DNA from: Nitratireductor basaltis
Lineage (GTDB): Bacteria > Pseudomonadota > Alphaproteobacteria > Rhizobiales > Rhizobiaceae
NCBI RefSeq assembly: GCF_000733725.1
Contig: NZ_JMQM01000001.1
Span: 2,356,001-2,420,000 of the forward strand
Reading direction: 5' to 3'
DNA: 64,000 nucleotides
Shown here piece after piece: positions 48,224 through 57,892 of this stretch. Below the pieces are notes generated by a model. That model saw nothing but the letters and a program-made list of their open reading frames with translations. It searched no databases and had not been told where the DNA came from. Positions within the stretch are counted from its first letter, which is position 1, and each line of letters begins with the position of its first letter. Made by a program: the position numbers and the translations under genes.

Positions 48224-49765
48224 TCAGGCCTGATCGCTGATCAGACGCTTCAGAAGCTCTATTTCCTGTGCCAGCTGTCCGTCGTCGCTCGACAGCCCCT
48301 CGATCTTGCGCACGGCGTGGAGCACCGTGGTGTGATCGCGTCCACCGAAGCGCCGGCCGATCTCCGGCAGCGAGCGCGGGGTGAGCACCTTGGACAGATA
48401 CATGGCCACCTGGCGCGGCTTGACGATAGTGCGGGTGCGGCGGTTCGACAGAAGCTCCGTCTTCGACACATTGTAGTGACGTGCCACGATCCGCTGGATG
48501 TCCTCGATGCGCACGCGCTTGGGCTCACCTGCGCGGCAGACAGGCCCGAGGATCTCGTCGATGCGCTCAAGCGTGATCTGCGGCTCGAAGGAATGACGGA
48601 AGACCAGCTGGTTGAATGCACCCTCGAGTTCACGTCCGCTGCCGGTGACGGTGCGCGCCACGTGTTCGAGAACCTCGTCGGGAATATCCAGCGAATTGTC
48701 TTCGGTCTTCGCCGCGGCGAGTCGCTGCTTGAGCATGGCCAGGCGCAGCTCGTAGTCAGGTGCCGCGATTTCCAGAGACACACCGCCATTCAGCCGCGAC
48801 TTCACGCGTGGCTCGAGCGATTCCAGCTCGGAAGCCGGACGGTCGGCAGCAACCACGACCTGCTTGGCGCTGTCGAGCAGCATGTTCAAGAGGTGGCAGA
48901 ACTCGTTCTGGATCGACTTGCCCTGCAGGAACTGCATGTCGTCGATGATCAGAAGATCGATGTCGCGCAGCTGCTCCTTCAGGGTCAGCGCATTGTTGTC
49001 GCGGATCGCGGTCGCAAAGCGCCACATGAAATATTCCGCCGTCAGATAGACGACGCGAGCCTGCGGGCGACGCTCCAGCGAGGCAGCGGCAATGGCCTGC
49101 AGGATGTGGGTTTTGCCCAGGCCGACCGAGGCATGCAGGAAGAGCGGGTTGAAGCGCGCTGCAGCGGATGCGGATTCTGCGACAGTTCGCGCAGCGGCAC
49201 AGGCAACGCGGTTGGACCCGCCTTCGATGAAGGATTCAAAAGTGTAGCGGCTGTCGAGGGGCGAGCCGAAGATGTTCGGGCGTGCAGACTGCTCCGCACG
49301 CGCAACCGGCGCTGCAGGGGCGCGATCGGTGCGGGTGTTGGGCAGGTTGTTCGCGCCAAGAGCCGTCTGCGGCTGTGACATCACCTTGCGGGTCGTTGCC
49401 TGCTTGGCGTCGCTGCGGGGTGCGGTGTGGCGGGTAGCCGTGCGCACCACGACCTCCACCTTGAGCACGGACTTGTCTTCACGCTGCCAAAGCTCGGTGA
49501 TCAGGTCGAGATAGTGACCATTGATCCAGGAGCGCAGAAATGCCGTGGGAACCGAGATGCGCACGAGACCCTTCGAGGCCTCCGCCACCTTCATGCGACC
49601 GAACCAGCTCGAATAGACTTCAGTGCCCAGACGCGCCTTGAGCTGCGCCCTCACACGCTCGAAGACTGCTTCTGCATCTGCCGCCCCGTTCATTCCGTCG
49701 CCCTGCTTTTCTGCCTTGTTATAAGAGAACCCGCCCTCAGTCTCTCTTTCAGCGCCGCTTTGCAT
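48224..49765 (-). CDS. dnaA: Chromosomal replication initiator DnaA
   Basis: A 513-residue AAA+ initiator. Domain I begins near [16 protein letters not shown], a variable linker (about 95-175) follows, Walker A is [10 protein letters not shown], Walker [10 protein letters not shown], and the C-terminal DNA-binding helix-turn-helix carries the signature [16 protein letters not shown] near 485. I chose the ATG at 49765 because an AGGGA-containing ribosome binding site stands before it; starts at 49813 and 49693 are alternatives. It is separated from rpsT by a long non-coding stretch with DnaA boxes. Confidence 0.93.
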   Translation of the reverse strand: MQSGAERETEGGFSYNKAEKQGDGMNGAADAEAVFERVRAQLKARLGTEVYSSWFGRMKVAEASKGLVRISVPTAFLRSWINGHYLDLITELWQREDKSVLKVEVVVRTATRHTAPRSDAKQATTRKVMSQPQTALGANNLPNTRTDRAPAAPVARAEQSARPNIFGSPLDSRYTFESFIEGGSNRVACAAARTVAESASAAARFNPLFLHASVGLGKTHILQAIAAASLERRPQARVVYLTAEYFMWRFATAIRDNNALTLKEQLRDIDLLIIDDMQFLQGKSIQNEFCHLLNMLLDSAKQVVVAADRPASELESLEPRVKSRLNGGVSLEIAAPDYELRLAMLKQRLAAAKTEDNSLDIPDEVLEHVARTVTGSGRELEGAFNQLVFRHSFEPQITLERIDEILGPVCRAGEPKRVRIEDIQRIVARHYNVSKTELLSNRRTRTIVKPRQVAMYLSKVLTPRSLPEIGRRFGGRDHTTVLHAVRKIEGLSSDDGQLAQEIELLKRLISDQA

Positions 49766-50541
49766 CCCTGTATCCCTGCTTCTTATAAAAGTCCTGAGAT
49801 GGCTTTTCGCCAATCATCCCCGTGATCATGCCGCGAACGGCATCACCCAAATCGTCTCATTCCTCGCATCGTCAACCTCTATTCCCCTGCCGTCAGGCAC
49901 GCAGAAGCTGCTTCCGGCGTCAACCAGAACGCGAATTTCCTCATTTTCAAAGCGTACCTATACGACCCCAACCCACATTCGTGAGCGCAAAACTTCTCCG
50001 TTGCGTGACCATATGACCACGCCACAACCCTCGCCTTTTTCTGGCTGTTTTTTCAGGCCACGGGCCTGCGCTCTCGATGAACAGACATTACCGAAAACCC
50101 TGTGGAAAGGGCAAGTATGTGGCTAACGCTTTTTTGGCTGAATCTTCTCATTGCGCGGCTCGTGAAATGCAACTTTTAGGCGCTTAGCACCAATAACCCT
50201 TTTGGATTCAAGGCCCTTTTCAAATCGTGACCTTCAGACAGCCAATCTGCAAAAAAATCTTAAAAAAGAGGCTTGACTCTGAGGGAGGTCACAGAGCGGT
50301 GCATGACTGTGCATCGGCTGTGGATAAACCTTAGCAAGCTTCTGTTATTGCTGTCTTATTTGGAATGAAGACGTTTTCGAAAGTGAGTCTTTAAGACAAG
50401 GTTCCTAGAGACTCGGATTAATATGCCAACAAAACAAACACCGAAAGCGCCGTCACGCCTGGAGCGTGGCGACGGGCAACTGGTTGAAGGCAAAGAAAAA
50501 CCCGGCACCAGGCCGGGCTATTCGTCACACTTGAACACCAA
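49766..50541. promoter_or_regulatory. dnaA upstream region with DnaA boxes and clustered GANTC sites
   Basis: About 730 bases without a convincing gene, unusually long for this dense stretch. It has a perfect DnaA box TGTGGATAA (50319-50327), one-mismatch TGTGGCTAA (50118-50126) and a weaker TGTGGAAAG (50101-50109), all in the same orientation. Five GANTC sites for the CcrM methylase lie at 50140, 50205, 50275, 50385 and 50410. A strongly A/T-rich segment sits at 50250-50270. It may be a dnaA control region or a replication-origin-like element. TATAAG (49782-49787, minus strand) could be the dnaA -10 box, but no good -35 is seen. Confidence 0.5.
50496..50517 (-). terminator. Intrinsic terminator of rpsT
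   Basis: A stem CCCGGC / GCCGGG with loop ACCAG. Read on the minus strand it is followed by five T. Confidence 0.85.
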
Positions 50542-50808
50542 TCAGGCGTTCAGAGCCTTTACACGCTGTGCGAGTCGGGAAACCTTCCGCGAAGCGGTGT
50601 TCTTGTGCAGAACGCCCTTGGTAGCAGCGCGCATCAGCTCCGGCTGTGCAGCCTTGAAAGCTTCCTGTGCAGCCGTCTTGTCACCAGCGACCAGCGCTTC
50701 CTCGACCTTGCGCACGAAGGTGCGCACGCGCGAGCGACGGTTCTTGTTAACCGCAGTACGGCGGGCAATCTTGCGAACCGCCTTCTTGGCCGAAGTCGTA
50801 TTGGCCAT
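50542..50808 (-). CDS. rpsT: 30S ribosomal protein S20
   Basis: An 88-residue basic ribosomal protein binding the 5' domain of 16S rRNA. It begins [36 protein letters not shown] (quoted in parts: [21 protein letters not shown]) and ends with [18 protein letters not shown] lies just upstream. It is a single-gene unit between the enoyl-CoA hydratase gene and the dnaA upstream region. Confidence 0.96.
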   Translation of the reverse strand: MANTTSAKKAVRKIARRTAVNKNRRSRVRTFVRKVEEALVAGDKTAAQEAFKAAQPELMRAATKGVLHKNTASRKVSRLAQRVKALNA

Positions 50809-50950
50809 TAGGACCTCTCTCGTTCATCTGTCGCAACCGATCGGTGTCTCACCAGTCAGGTCGCATTATCGGGAAAACAAAAAGGGCAGCCAGCGGCCAC
50901 CTCAGTCGGGCGGCTTATAGTTCACTCCCGACTGCGCGTCAACGATTGTC

Positions 50951-51724
50951 TTACCGGTTCTTGAATTGAGCCGTTCGCTTTTCGCTGAAAGCGGCCATGC
51001 CCTCTTTCTGATCATCCAGCGCGAACATGGCATGAAAGACCCGTCGCTCGAAGCGCACGCCTTCGGAGAGCGTCGTTTCATAGGCGCGGTTGACCGCTTC
51101 CTTGGTCATCATCACGGCCGGCATGGAGAATTCGGCAATCTTGCCGGCGACTTTCAAGGCCTCCTCCAGCAGTTCGCCCGCTGGCACGATGCGCGAGACG
51201 AGGCCACTTCTCTCTGCCTCTTCGGCATCCATCATGCGGCCGGTCAGGCACATTTCCATGGCCTTGGACTTCCCCACGAAGCGGGTGAGACGCTGCGAGC
51301 CACCCATACCGGGCATGACGCCGATCGTGATTTCGGGCTGGCCGAAGCGGGCATTGTCGGCCGCGATGATGAAGTCGCACATCATGGCCAGTTCACATCC
51401 GCCGCCCAGGGCGTAGCCGGCAACCGCAGCAATAATCGGCTTGCGCACACGTGTCAGTGCATCCCAGTCGGAGAACATGTCCTCCATATAGGTCTCGATA
51501 TAGGTCTTAGGCTGCATCTCCTTGATGTCAGCGCCCGCCGCGAACGCCTTCTCGGAACCGGTGATGACGATAGCGCCGATCTTGGCATTTTCATCGAAGG
51601 CCTTCGCAGCGCGGACGATCTCGTCCTGCACCTGTGCATTGAGCGCATTCAGCGCTTTTGGCCGGTCGAGGGTAATCAGACCAACGCGGCCGCGGGTCTC
51701 TACCAGGATCGTTTCATATGCCAT
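50951..51724 (-). CDS. Enoyl-CoA hydratase
   Basis: A 257-residue crotonase-fold enzyme hydrating 2-enoyl-CoA in beta-oxidation. It has [17 protein letters not shown] near residue 15, the oxyanion segment [11 protein letters not shown] near 60, [13 protein letters not shown] near 105, and a Glu-containing [19 protein letters not shown] near 160. The length and motifs are typical of short-chain enoyl-CoA hydratase (PaaF/FadB1-like). It is followed on the same strand by rpsT and preceded by mutM, the familiar rhizobial order. Confidence 0.9.
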   Translation of the reverse strand: MAYETILVETRGRVGLITLDRPKALNALNAQVQDEIVRAAKAFDENAKIGAIVITGSEKAFAAGADIKEMQPKTYIETYMEDMFSDWDALTRVRKPIIAAVAGYALGGGCELAMMCDFIIAADNARFGQPEITIGVMPGMGGSQRLTRFVGKSKAMEMCLTGRMMDAEEAERSGLVSRIVPAGELLEEALKVAGKIAEFSMPAVMMTKEAVNRAYETTLSEGVRFERRVFHAMFALDDQKEGMAAFSEKRTAQFKNR

Positions 51725-51758
51725 GGAAGTCCTCTCTCATTGCTGCGCTCATGGTTAG

Positions 51759-52652
51759 CTAACGCTGGCAGGACGGGCAATAGAAAGTGGAGCGGCCGTT
51801 CTGCACAACCCGTTTGACTGTGCCGTCGCAGGCTTCCCGCGGGCAGGCAACATTCTCACGGTCATAGACACGGAAGTTGTGTTGGAAATAGCCCAACGAC
51901 CCGTCCGTTTGGGCATGGTCCCGCAAGGTCGAGCCGCCTGAGGCAATGGCTTCGGCGATCACCTCACCTATCGCAGCCGCCAACCGCTCGGCGCGCGGCG
52001 TGGGCTTACCTGCCTTAGTGACCAGTGTCTCCGCCTTGCGCCGTGGTGACAGGCCGGCCCGCCAGAGTGCCTCGCATACATAGATATTTCCAAGACCTGC
52101 GATCAGACGCTGGTTCATCAGGGCCGCTTTCAGTGTTGTTGTTCGCTGCGCGAACATGGTTGCCAATGCTTGGGCCGACAGCGCATTGCCCGTGGGCTCA
52201 AGCCCGAGATGGACAAGCAATGGATGTTCGCTGAGCTCCGCTTCATCTGCAGTCAATATGAAACCGAACCGGCGTGGATCATTGTAGACAACCCGCAACG
52301 GCGCGCCGTCAAAAGAACGCAGATGGAAGATCACATGGTCGTGTTTCTCATCGCGCGAGCGAACCATATGGAAGTCGCCCGGCACATGATCATCGTCGGC
52401 ATACTGGACGCGGAAGGAGCCGGACATGCCCAGATGACAGATCAGAACCTGCCCGTTCTCCAGATGGATCAGCAGATATTTAGCGCGTCTGGAAAGAGCC
52501 GAGATCTTCTGGCCTGCAACCGAGTCCGCAAGGCCCGGCGGAAAGGGAAATCTCAAGTCAGGTCGCCGAAGCTCCAACCGCTCAAGGTGCGCATCCTGCA
52601 TGGCAGGCTCCAGTCCTCGTCGGACCGTCTCAACCTCGGGAAGCTCAGGCAT
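51759..52652 (-). CDS. mutM: Formamidopyrimidine-DNA glycosylase
   Basis: A 297-residue DNA glycosylase/lyase removing oxidised guanine. The catalytic N-terminal Pro-Glu is in [14 protein letters not shown]; the protein ends with a zinc finger of four Cys (ACPREACDG and FYCPSCQR). The H2TH region includes [15 protein letters not shown]. Its start overlaps the deoB stop by 8 bases, so the two are linked translationally, an unusual partner for mutM as far as I know. Confidence 0.95.
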   Translation of the reverse strand: MPELPEVETVRRGLEPAMQDAHLERLELRRPDLRFPFPPGLADSVAGQKISALSRRAKYLLIHLENGQVLICHLGMSGSFRVQYADDDHVPGDFHMVRSRDEKHDHVIFHLRSFDGAPLRVVYNDPRRFGFILTADEAELSEHPLLVHLGLEPTGNALSAQALATMFAQRTTTLKAALMNQRLIAGLGNIYVCEALWRAGLSPRRKAETLVTKAGKPTPRAERLAAAIGEVIAEAIASGGSTLRDHAQTDGSLGYFQHNFRVYDRENVACPREACDGTVKRVVQNGRSTFYCPSCQR

Positions 52653-53871
52653 CTGGCGACTTCAGAAAGGATCGACCATGGCGGCCTGGGGCGAGCCCAA
52701 GATGTTCGGCCAGCGTTTCGCCAATATCGGAAAAGCTGGCGCGCATCCCGCGGGAACCCGGCGTGATATTCGGACCGACACCCAGGACAGGCACCTGCTC
52801 GCGCGTATGGTCGCTGCCCCGCCATGTAGGGTCACAACCGTGGTCGGCAGTCAGTAAGAGAAGATCGCCGCCCCGCAGCAGTTCAATTGCCTCCGGCAGG
52901 CGCCGATCAAATGCCTCGAGCGCTGCCGCATATCCCGCAACATCGCGCCTGTGCCCATAAAGCGAGTCGAAGTCGACGAAATTGGCAAACACGAGATCGC
53001 CGTCTCCAGCGTCTTTCATGGCTTGCAGGCTTGCATCGAAAAGCGCGTCGTTCCCCGACGCCTTGTAGAGCCTTCCCACACCCTGATGCGCGAATATGTC
53101 GCCAATCTTGCCGACCGCGCGTACCGTTCCCCCGGCATCGGTGACACGGTCCAGCAGTGTTGGCTCAGGCGGAGGCACGGAATAATCGCGCCGGTTGCCG
53201 GTCCGCTCGAAACGTTCGGCATTTTCACCGGTAAATGGTCGCGCAATCACGCGGCCGATCTTGTAGGGGTCAACCAATTCGCGCACGAGCTCGCACAGCG
53301 CGTAGAGCCGCTCGAGCCCGAAATGCTGTTCATGAGCTGCAATCTGATAAACGGAATCGGCTGAGGTGTAGCAGATCGGCTTTCCGGTGCGGACATGCTC
53401 CTCTCCCAGACGCGCTATGATTTCCGTTCCTGATGCGTGGCAGTCGCCCAGAATGCCCGGGAGTTTCCCCTGCTCGATCACCGCCTGCGTCAGCTCCTGA
53501 GGAAAAGTCGGGCTGGTATCGGGGAAATAACCCCATTCGAACGGCACCGGCACGCCGGCTATCTCCCAATGGCCGGAGGGTGTGTCCTTCCCGTTCGAGA
53601 CTTCCTGTGCCGATGCATAGAGGCCAGCCGCACTTTCCGTATCCATCTTGATCCTGCCGGCTGCGATCTGTGCCGCAGCTTCAAGCCCCAGTTTGCCGAG
53701 ATTCGGGAGATGGAGCGGCCCCTCGCGCAAACCTTCGCGGTCGGCCTTCCCTGCAGCGCAGGCAGCAGCGATATGACCATAGGTGTTCGCACCCTCGTCT
53801 CCGAACTGCACGGCATCGGGCGCATGGCCGACACCGAAGGAATCAAGAACGAAGAGGAAAGCGCGCGCCAT
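52645..53871 (-). CDS. deoB: Phosphopentomutase
   Basis: A 408-residue enzyme interconverting (deoxy)ribose-1- and -5-phosphate in nucleoside salvage. It opens with [18 protein letters not shown], including the metal-binding Asp, has [11 protein letters not shown] with the catalytic Thr near 86, and ends with [20 protein letters not shown] and [10 protein letters not shown] near 345-370. I chose the ATG at 53871; a longer open frame upstream is not homologous. It is divergent from the PhnD-like gene. Confidence 0.95.
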   Translation of the reverse strand: MARAFLFVLDSFGVGHAPDAVQFGDEGANTYGHIAAACAAGKADREGLREGPLHLPNLGKLGLEAAAQIAAGRIKMDTESAAGLYASAQEVSNGKDTPSGHWEIAGVPVPFEWGYFPDTSPTFPQELTQAVIEQGKLPGILGDCHASGTEIIARLGEEHVRTGKPICYTSADSVYQIAAHEQHFGLERLYALCELVRELVDPYKIGRVIARPFTGENAERFERTGNRRDYSVPPPEPTLLDRVTDAGGTVRAVGKIGDIFAHQGVGRLYKASGNDALFDASLQAMKDAGDGDLVFANFVDFDSLYGHRRDVAGYAAALEAFDRRLPEAIELLRGGDLLLLTADHGCDPTWRGSDHTREQVPVLGVGPNITPGSRGMRASFSDIGETLAEHLGLAPGRHGRSFLKSPDA

Positions 53872-54043
53872 GGCAAAGTTTCCGGAAACGAGGGTCGAGT
53901 TCGAACCCCTAAGTAGGCAGTGGCGGGAGACTTGGCAAACCACTTTGAAGCGCGACATGCTGCCTGTTGCACTCGAGATGATTAAGCCACCATAAAGTGT
54001 GGCCTCGATAAGATGATTTCGATGTCGACAGGAGCTTTTGAAC

Positions 54044-54946
54044 TTGAAGCCACATTTTGCCTGCTCTCTGGCTGCTCTGGGCGCCTGCCTGGTCGTCGCG
54101 ACGGGAGCCACTTCCGAACCGAAAAGCGATAACTGGCGTGAGGAGCTTTCAACCTTTCGGGTAGGGCTGGTGGAGGAGCATCCTCTGGCACAGGACCCGA
54201 ACGCGATCGCGCGGGTCGAAAAGGCCTATTCCGACGCTTTGGGGCTGGAGGCCCGGATCTACGTCGCGCCCGACTACCAGCGCCTGATGCAGGCGCAGGC
54301 TGACGGCCGGGTGCTCTATGGCATCTACTCTGCCACCGCCTATGCGAAGGCAAGCCTCTTTTGCAATTGCGTGAAGGCATTCGTGGCGCCTCGCAGCGTG
54401 GACGGAGCCTCAGGCATCAGGAGCGTGCTCATCTTTCGAAAACCCGCTCCCGAAAGCATGGACGACATTGACGATTTCAGGATCGGCATCGGGCCGACAG
54501 ACAACCTGACGGCCAATCTCCTCCCCATACGAAACATCGCTCCCGACGGGCTGCCGCTCTCGGGTGAGGAATCCTTCCTTACCAAGGCCGGCAGCGCCAG
54601 CGAACTTGAGCGCCTCTTCCTCAAGAAGGAGGTGGACGGGGTGTTCGGCTGGACGAGCGCAGGCGATGAAGAGCTAGCAGACGGGACCTTCAGCAGATTG
54701 CTTGAGCAGGGCACGACTGCGGATGAAAGCGAGATCATCTGGCAGTCCGAGACCATCCCGTTCGGGCCGCATGCCATGCGCAGCGACCTGCCGGAAGAGC
54801 TGTTCGATCTGGCGCAGGCTTTTCTGACGAAGTTGAAGGACGATGATATCGAGCTCTATGAGCTTCTCGAGCCCCTACGTCAGGGCGGGTTCAGCGAAGT
54901 GTCCCATGAGGACTACCGTCCGGTCATCGATGTGTTGGAGCGGTGA
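54044..54946 (+). CDS. PhnD-like periplasmic substrate-binding protein (orphan)
   Basis: A 300-residue exported protein of the PhnD / SsuA-TauA-like (phosphonate/phosphite-type) binding fold. It has a signal peptide (residues 1-22), [65 protein letters not shown] and [18 protein letters not shown]. The start is likely TTG at 54044, 9 bases after GGAG; TTG at 54038 is an alternative. No permease or ATPase gene is adjacent. Orphan PhnD-like proteins can act as sensors or signal inputs to c-di-GMP or pilus systems; the nearby Tad genes make that thinkable, but it is inference. Confidence 0.7.
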   Translation: MKPHFACSLAALGACLVVATGATSEPKSDNWREELSTFRVGLVEEHPLAQDPNAIARVEKAYSDALGLEARIYVAPDYQRLMQAQADGRVLYGIYSATAYAKASLFCNCVKAFVAPRSVDGASGIRSVLIFRKPAPESMDDIDDFRIGIGPTDNLTANLLPIRNIAPDGLPLSGEESFLTKAGSASELERLFLKKEVDGVFGWTSAGDEELADGTFSRLLEQGTTADESEIIWQSETIPFGPHAMRSDLPEELFDLAQAFLTKLKDDDIELYELLEPLRQGGFSEVSHEDYRPVIDVLER

Positions 54947-54955
54947 GGATGACGA

Positions 54956-55582
54956 TCAGCAATCGCCGCAGGGCACTTCCGTGGACATGCGCGGGCGGAG
55001 ATAGTAGCGCTCGCTCATATTGATGCTGTCAAAGGCGGCAACCAGACCGGTTGCTTTCTTGCCACTCGCCGACCAGGTGATGACCGGGGCATAATCAAGC
55101 GATGACTGGGCGCGGATCAGAAAGTTCCCCGGCACCATGAGAGCCTCCGGGATTTCGACCCTTGTACCCTTGTTCGGACCCTTGCCGAAGTTTCCATCCT
55201 TCATTCGACGCGACCAATCAACGAGAGCCTTGGGTGTCTTCTCATCGGTGATCTCGATCTGGATCACCTCGATCTCGATGTTCGAGCGACTATAAGGCTG
55301 GAGGATGGATTCCCCTATCTTCATGATCGCGTCTAGATCATTTCGGGTTACCGAATTGCTCTGGGTTACAAGGTCCGCCACCTGGCTCGCGACGCGACCA
55401 ACCTTCTTGTTGGCGTCGATTGCCTGCGAGAATTCCATCGTCAAAAAATAGAGCGCCAGCATGACGGGCATGATGAAGGCGAACTCGATTGCCGCCACTC
55501 CGGCCGTTTCGCGACGAAAGCGCGATACGAGCCTGCGAAAAGCGCCGCAAGTTTCGCCTATGGCATTGAGCATCAACATCAT
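54956..55582 (-). CDS. TadE/TadG-like pseudopilin
   Basis: A 208-residue protein with an N-terminal pseudopilin-type segment: RRETAGVAAIEFAFIMPVMLALYFLTMEFSQ near residues 23-54 (shown in parts: AGVAAIEFAFIMP). The Glu in the IEF context is the usual prepilin peptidase context, with cleavage before the hydrophobic stretch. The periplasmic part has no known domain. Its length fits TadE-type minor pilins of the Flp/Tad system. It lies downstream of the second tadE gene on the same strand with a 23-base gap. Confidence 0.8.
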   Translation of the reverse strand: MMLMLNAIGETCGAFRRLVSRFRRETAGVAAIEFAFIMPVMLALYFLTMEFSQAIDANKKVGRVASQVADLVTQSNSVTRNDLDAIMKIGESILQPYSRSNIEIEVIQIEITDEKTPKALVDWSRRMKDGNFGKGPNKGTRVEIPEALMVPGNFLIRAQSSLDYAPVITWSASGKKATGLVAAFDSINMSERYYLRPRMSTEVPCGDC

Positions 55583-55605
55583 TTCCTACTCCCGCCCCTG
55601 CCGGC

Positions 55606-56178
55606 CTAATTGAAAGGCTCGTTTCGCCAGGTATTGCTGGCGAACAACAGCGTCTTGCCATCAGGCAGGTTGGATACGCGCTTGCGCATGATGTCGGTAA
55701 CCACCGGCCACCGATAGAAGACGCGAAGCATGTTTGGCGAAAGCGGACCTCCCGGATTTACATCGAAATCCGTCGTGTCGAGATCTCCGTTGGGGGTCCA
55801 CTTGATCTTTTCTTTGGCTGCGGCTTCAAAGCTTGAATATTGCCTCAAATCGACTTCGAGACCCGGACATCCGGCGGAGACCAACAGTGAGATGCGATCG
55901 CAGATGAGAGATTGGATCTTGCCATCCTCGACATCCTCCAGCTTCAACTGACCGGTTCGTACCTGCCTTGCAATATCGGCCGTAGTATTCGCGATGAGCT
56001 GCTGCGCGGCGAAGGCGATACAGGATTCCAGGATTGCGAACAGAAGAAGGAAAAACGGGAAGGCGAGCATGGCGAATTCTATCGCCGCTACGCCATTGCG
56101 ATCACGGTAGTATCGGCGCAGCAAAGCCATCGGCGTGATGCGCTGCCCGTTCCGGTTCTTGCCTACTGTGTTACCCAT
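55606..56178 (-). CDS. TadE-like pseudopilin
   Basis: A 190-residue TadE-type protein. The pseudopilin segment YRDRNGVAAIEFAMLAFPFFLLLFAILE lies near residues 27-54 (key motif GVAAIEFAML), with cleavage expected after the Gly. The remainder is periplasmic with a Cys pair (LICDRISLLVSAGCPGL). It precedes the other TadE-like gene and follows the CpaC-N gene on the same strand. Confidence 0.82.
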   Translation of the reverse strand: MGNTVGKNRNGQRITPMALLRRYYRDRNGVAAIEFAMLAFPFFLLLFAILESCIAFAAQQLIANTTADIARQVRTGQLKLEDVEDGKIQSLICDRISLLVSAGCPGLEVDLRQYSSFEAAAKEKIKWTPNGDLDTTDFDVNPGGPLSPNMLRVFYRWPVVTDIMRKRVSNLPDGKTLLFASNTWRNEPFN

Positions 56179-56301
56179 CGCCCCGGTCCTGTGGTCTTTC
56201 TAGCAGGGCATCATATGCGTGACGCGTTTATCTTAGGTTCTGCACGCGCTTCCAATTTTAAGGAATAACGCAAGTTTATGCTTACCCACGCGGCAGGTGC
56301 A

Positions 56302-56721
56302 TCAGTTGCCGCCGAACTCCGCTTCCGACGCCCGTTCGGCCTCGGTCTTGAACGCACCCTCGCAGTAGGGCGTGCAGGAGAGGGTCTGTATGTCCGAGCG
56401 ACGGAAAACGCGCACGGAATTGGCCGCCTGGCGCGAAACCGTCACCTGCTCGTCGACAATGGGTTGCCCATTTTCGTCGAGAACCACCATGTTGGTGACA
56501 CCAAAGCCCCGACCGGTTAGCACGATCGTGTTCGCATCCTGAACGGTCGCATCGGCTATTTCAGGGTTGCCGATGATGACGGTGTCGGCTGCGCGGGCGA
56601 GCTTGACGATCTTCGCCTGATGCATGGTCACCCCTATGCCATTGGCCAGAGCCGAACCGGCAGAGACAACCAGAAGAGCGGCAACGGCCGCACTCTTTAT
56701 ATATAGAACAGTCTTCAACAT
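56302..56721 (-). CDS. CpaC-type pilus assembly N-terminal domain protein
   Basis: A 139-residue exported protein with a signal peptide (ending SALAN) and a domain matching the N-terminus of CpaC/RcpA secretins: VKLARAADTVIIGNPEIADATV near residue 40 and LTGRGFGVTNMVVLDENG near 70. The BON-like and secretin parts of CpaC are absent, so this is a stand-alone N-domain. Such short proteins occur near tadE genes in rhizobia and may act as a pilus-assembly partner or scaffold in the periplasm. Confidence 0.78.
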   Translation of the reverse strand: MLKTVLYIKSAAVAALLVVSAGSALANGIGVTMHQAKIVKLARAADTVIIGNPEIADATVQDANTIVLTGRGFGVTNMVVLDENGQPIVDEQVTVSRQAANSVRVFRRSDIQTLSCTPYCEGAFKTEAERASEAEFGGN

Positions 56722-57043
56722 TCGTGGCCACTCCCGCCAATGCCAGCCGCACGACCTTGAAGCCGCGCATCAGAACTCGAATGACATGATGCGGGAGAAT
56801 GGTGAATCGGCAGTTAAACCGGCGTGATCCTTCCCATCCAGCTCATATTCGCCACTACTAAGTTTTTACCGACTTGTCCGGCACTTCGTTAACCACGGAA
56901 GCGGCATTGCGCGATTAGGAGTTCGGTAACCAGTTTTGTTAAGCCGGTTGCAAGGGCTCCCGCGTAGGTTGGCCTCATCCGATCGAGACAGAAGAAACTT
57001 CGACGGAAGTGCTGTTCAAACAACCTGGATTAGGAGTTCTCAA

Positions 57044-57220
57044 ATGTCCAAGCTCTTCGCACGTTTCATGAAAGACGAGTCCGGCGCGACCGCCATTGAA
57101 TATGGCCTGATCGCCGCTCTGATCGCAGTTGGTATCATCACGGCTGCCGGCCTTCTCGGTGACGAGATCGAAGCTACCTTTACCGACGTGACGACCGCAC
57201 TCGAAGGTCGCAACAACTAA
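57044..57220 (+). CDS. Flp-family type IVb pilin
   Basis: A 58-residue prepilin. The leader MSKLFARFMKDESG is followed by the cleavage context G / ATAIEYGLIAALIAVG, with Glu at position +5, a textbook Flp pilin. The mature subunit is small (about 44 residues), and its Gly-rich and acidic C-terminus fits an extended filament. TTAGGAG at 57031-57036 gives a strong ribosome binding site. The upstream frame to 56936 is not protein-like. The prepilin peptidase gene follows 74 bases later. Confidence 0.92.
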   Translation: MSKLFARFMKDESGATAIEYGLIAALIAVGIITAAGLLGDEIEATFTDVTTALEGRNN

Positions 57221-57294
57221 GCACAACAAGATGAGCCAGCCGCGCGCACTGTGTGCCGCGGCTGGTGTGTTTCAAAAATTGGTGCTTTCGAAGC

Positions 57295-57813
57295 ATGCTC
57301 CAAGCCGCGATTTTCGTCATATTTCCATTCTGCATGGCATTCGCTGCTGTCAGCGACATGCTTTCCATGACGATTGCCAATCGCGTCTCGGCCTTCCTCA
57401 TCCTTTCCTTTGCGATCCTGGCCCCGCTCACCGGTATGGAGTGGGCGCAATACGGGATGCATTTCGCGACCTTTGCGGCCTTGCTGGCCACCACATTCGC
57501 ACTTTTCGCACTCGGCGGCATGGGCGGCGGTGATGCGAAACTGATCGCGGCGACCGGACTTTGGTTCGGTTTCTCTCCAGCCCTTGCCGAATATCTGATC
57601 TATTCGTCGCTTGCAGGCGGCGCACTGACGATGGCGATCCTCGTCTTCCGCAAATCAGGCATCAGCGTCATTGCAGGCAACAACCTCTTCCTGCGGCATT
57701 TCGCCGACAGTTCGGTGGGCGTGCCCTATGGCATCGCGCTCGGCCTTGGCGGCCTGATGGCTTTTTCGGGCTCTCCGCTTGTCGCCTGGGCTCTCGCCAG
57801 CCTTACGCACTAA
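57295..57813 (+). CDS. cpaA: Prepilin peptidase CpaA (TadV-like)
   Basis: A 172-residue inner-membrane aspartyl peptidase that cleaves the Flp prepilin and TadE-type pseudopilins. Two catalytic Asp are seen: FAAVSDMLSMTIANR near residue 19 and LGGMGGGDAKLIAATG near 83. It lacks the N-terminal methyltransferase part of PilD, as usual for CpaA. About six membrane segments. I chose the ATG at 57295. The genes expected next in a Tad locus (cpaB, cpaC, cpaE, cpaF, tadB, tadC) are absent. Confidence 0.88.
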   Translation: MLQAAIFVIFPFCMAFAAVSDMLSMTIANRVSAFLILSFAILAPLTGMEWAQYGMHFATFAALLATTFALFALGGMGGGDAKLIAATGLWFGFSPALAEYLIYSSLAGGALTMAILVFRKSGISVIAGNNLFLRHFADSSVGVPYGIALGLGGLMAFSGSPLVAWALASLTH

Positions 57814-57835
57814 TCCCGATACTTCCCGGCAAATG

Positions 57836-57861
57836 AAAAGGCCGCAGCTGTTGCCGCGGCC
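57836..57861 (-). terminator. Terminator of the Kazal-lipoprotein gene
   Basis: A GGCCGCAGC / GCCGCGGCC imperfect stem with loop TGTT, followed by four T when read on the minus strand. Confidence 0.6.
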
Positions 57862-57892
57862 CTGCTTTCCTTATGCGAGCGCGTGGACGCGC

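Noticed and set aside
50423-50920. 165-codon open frame opposite rpsT
   Set aside because: It is antisense to rpsT over most of its length and crosses the rpsT terminator, with no family resemblance.
56880-56950. CtrA binding site upstream of the Flp pilin
   Set aside because: TTAA half-sites occur but not at the TTAA-N7-TTAA spacing.
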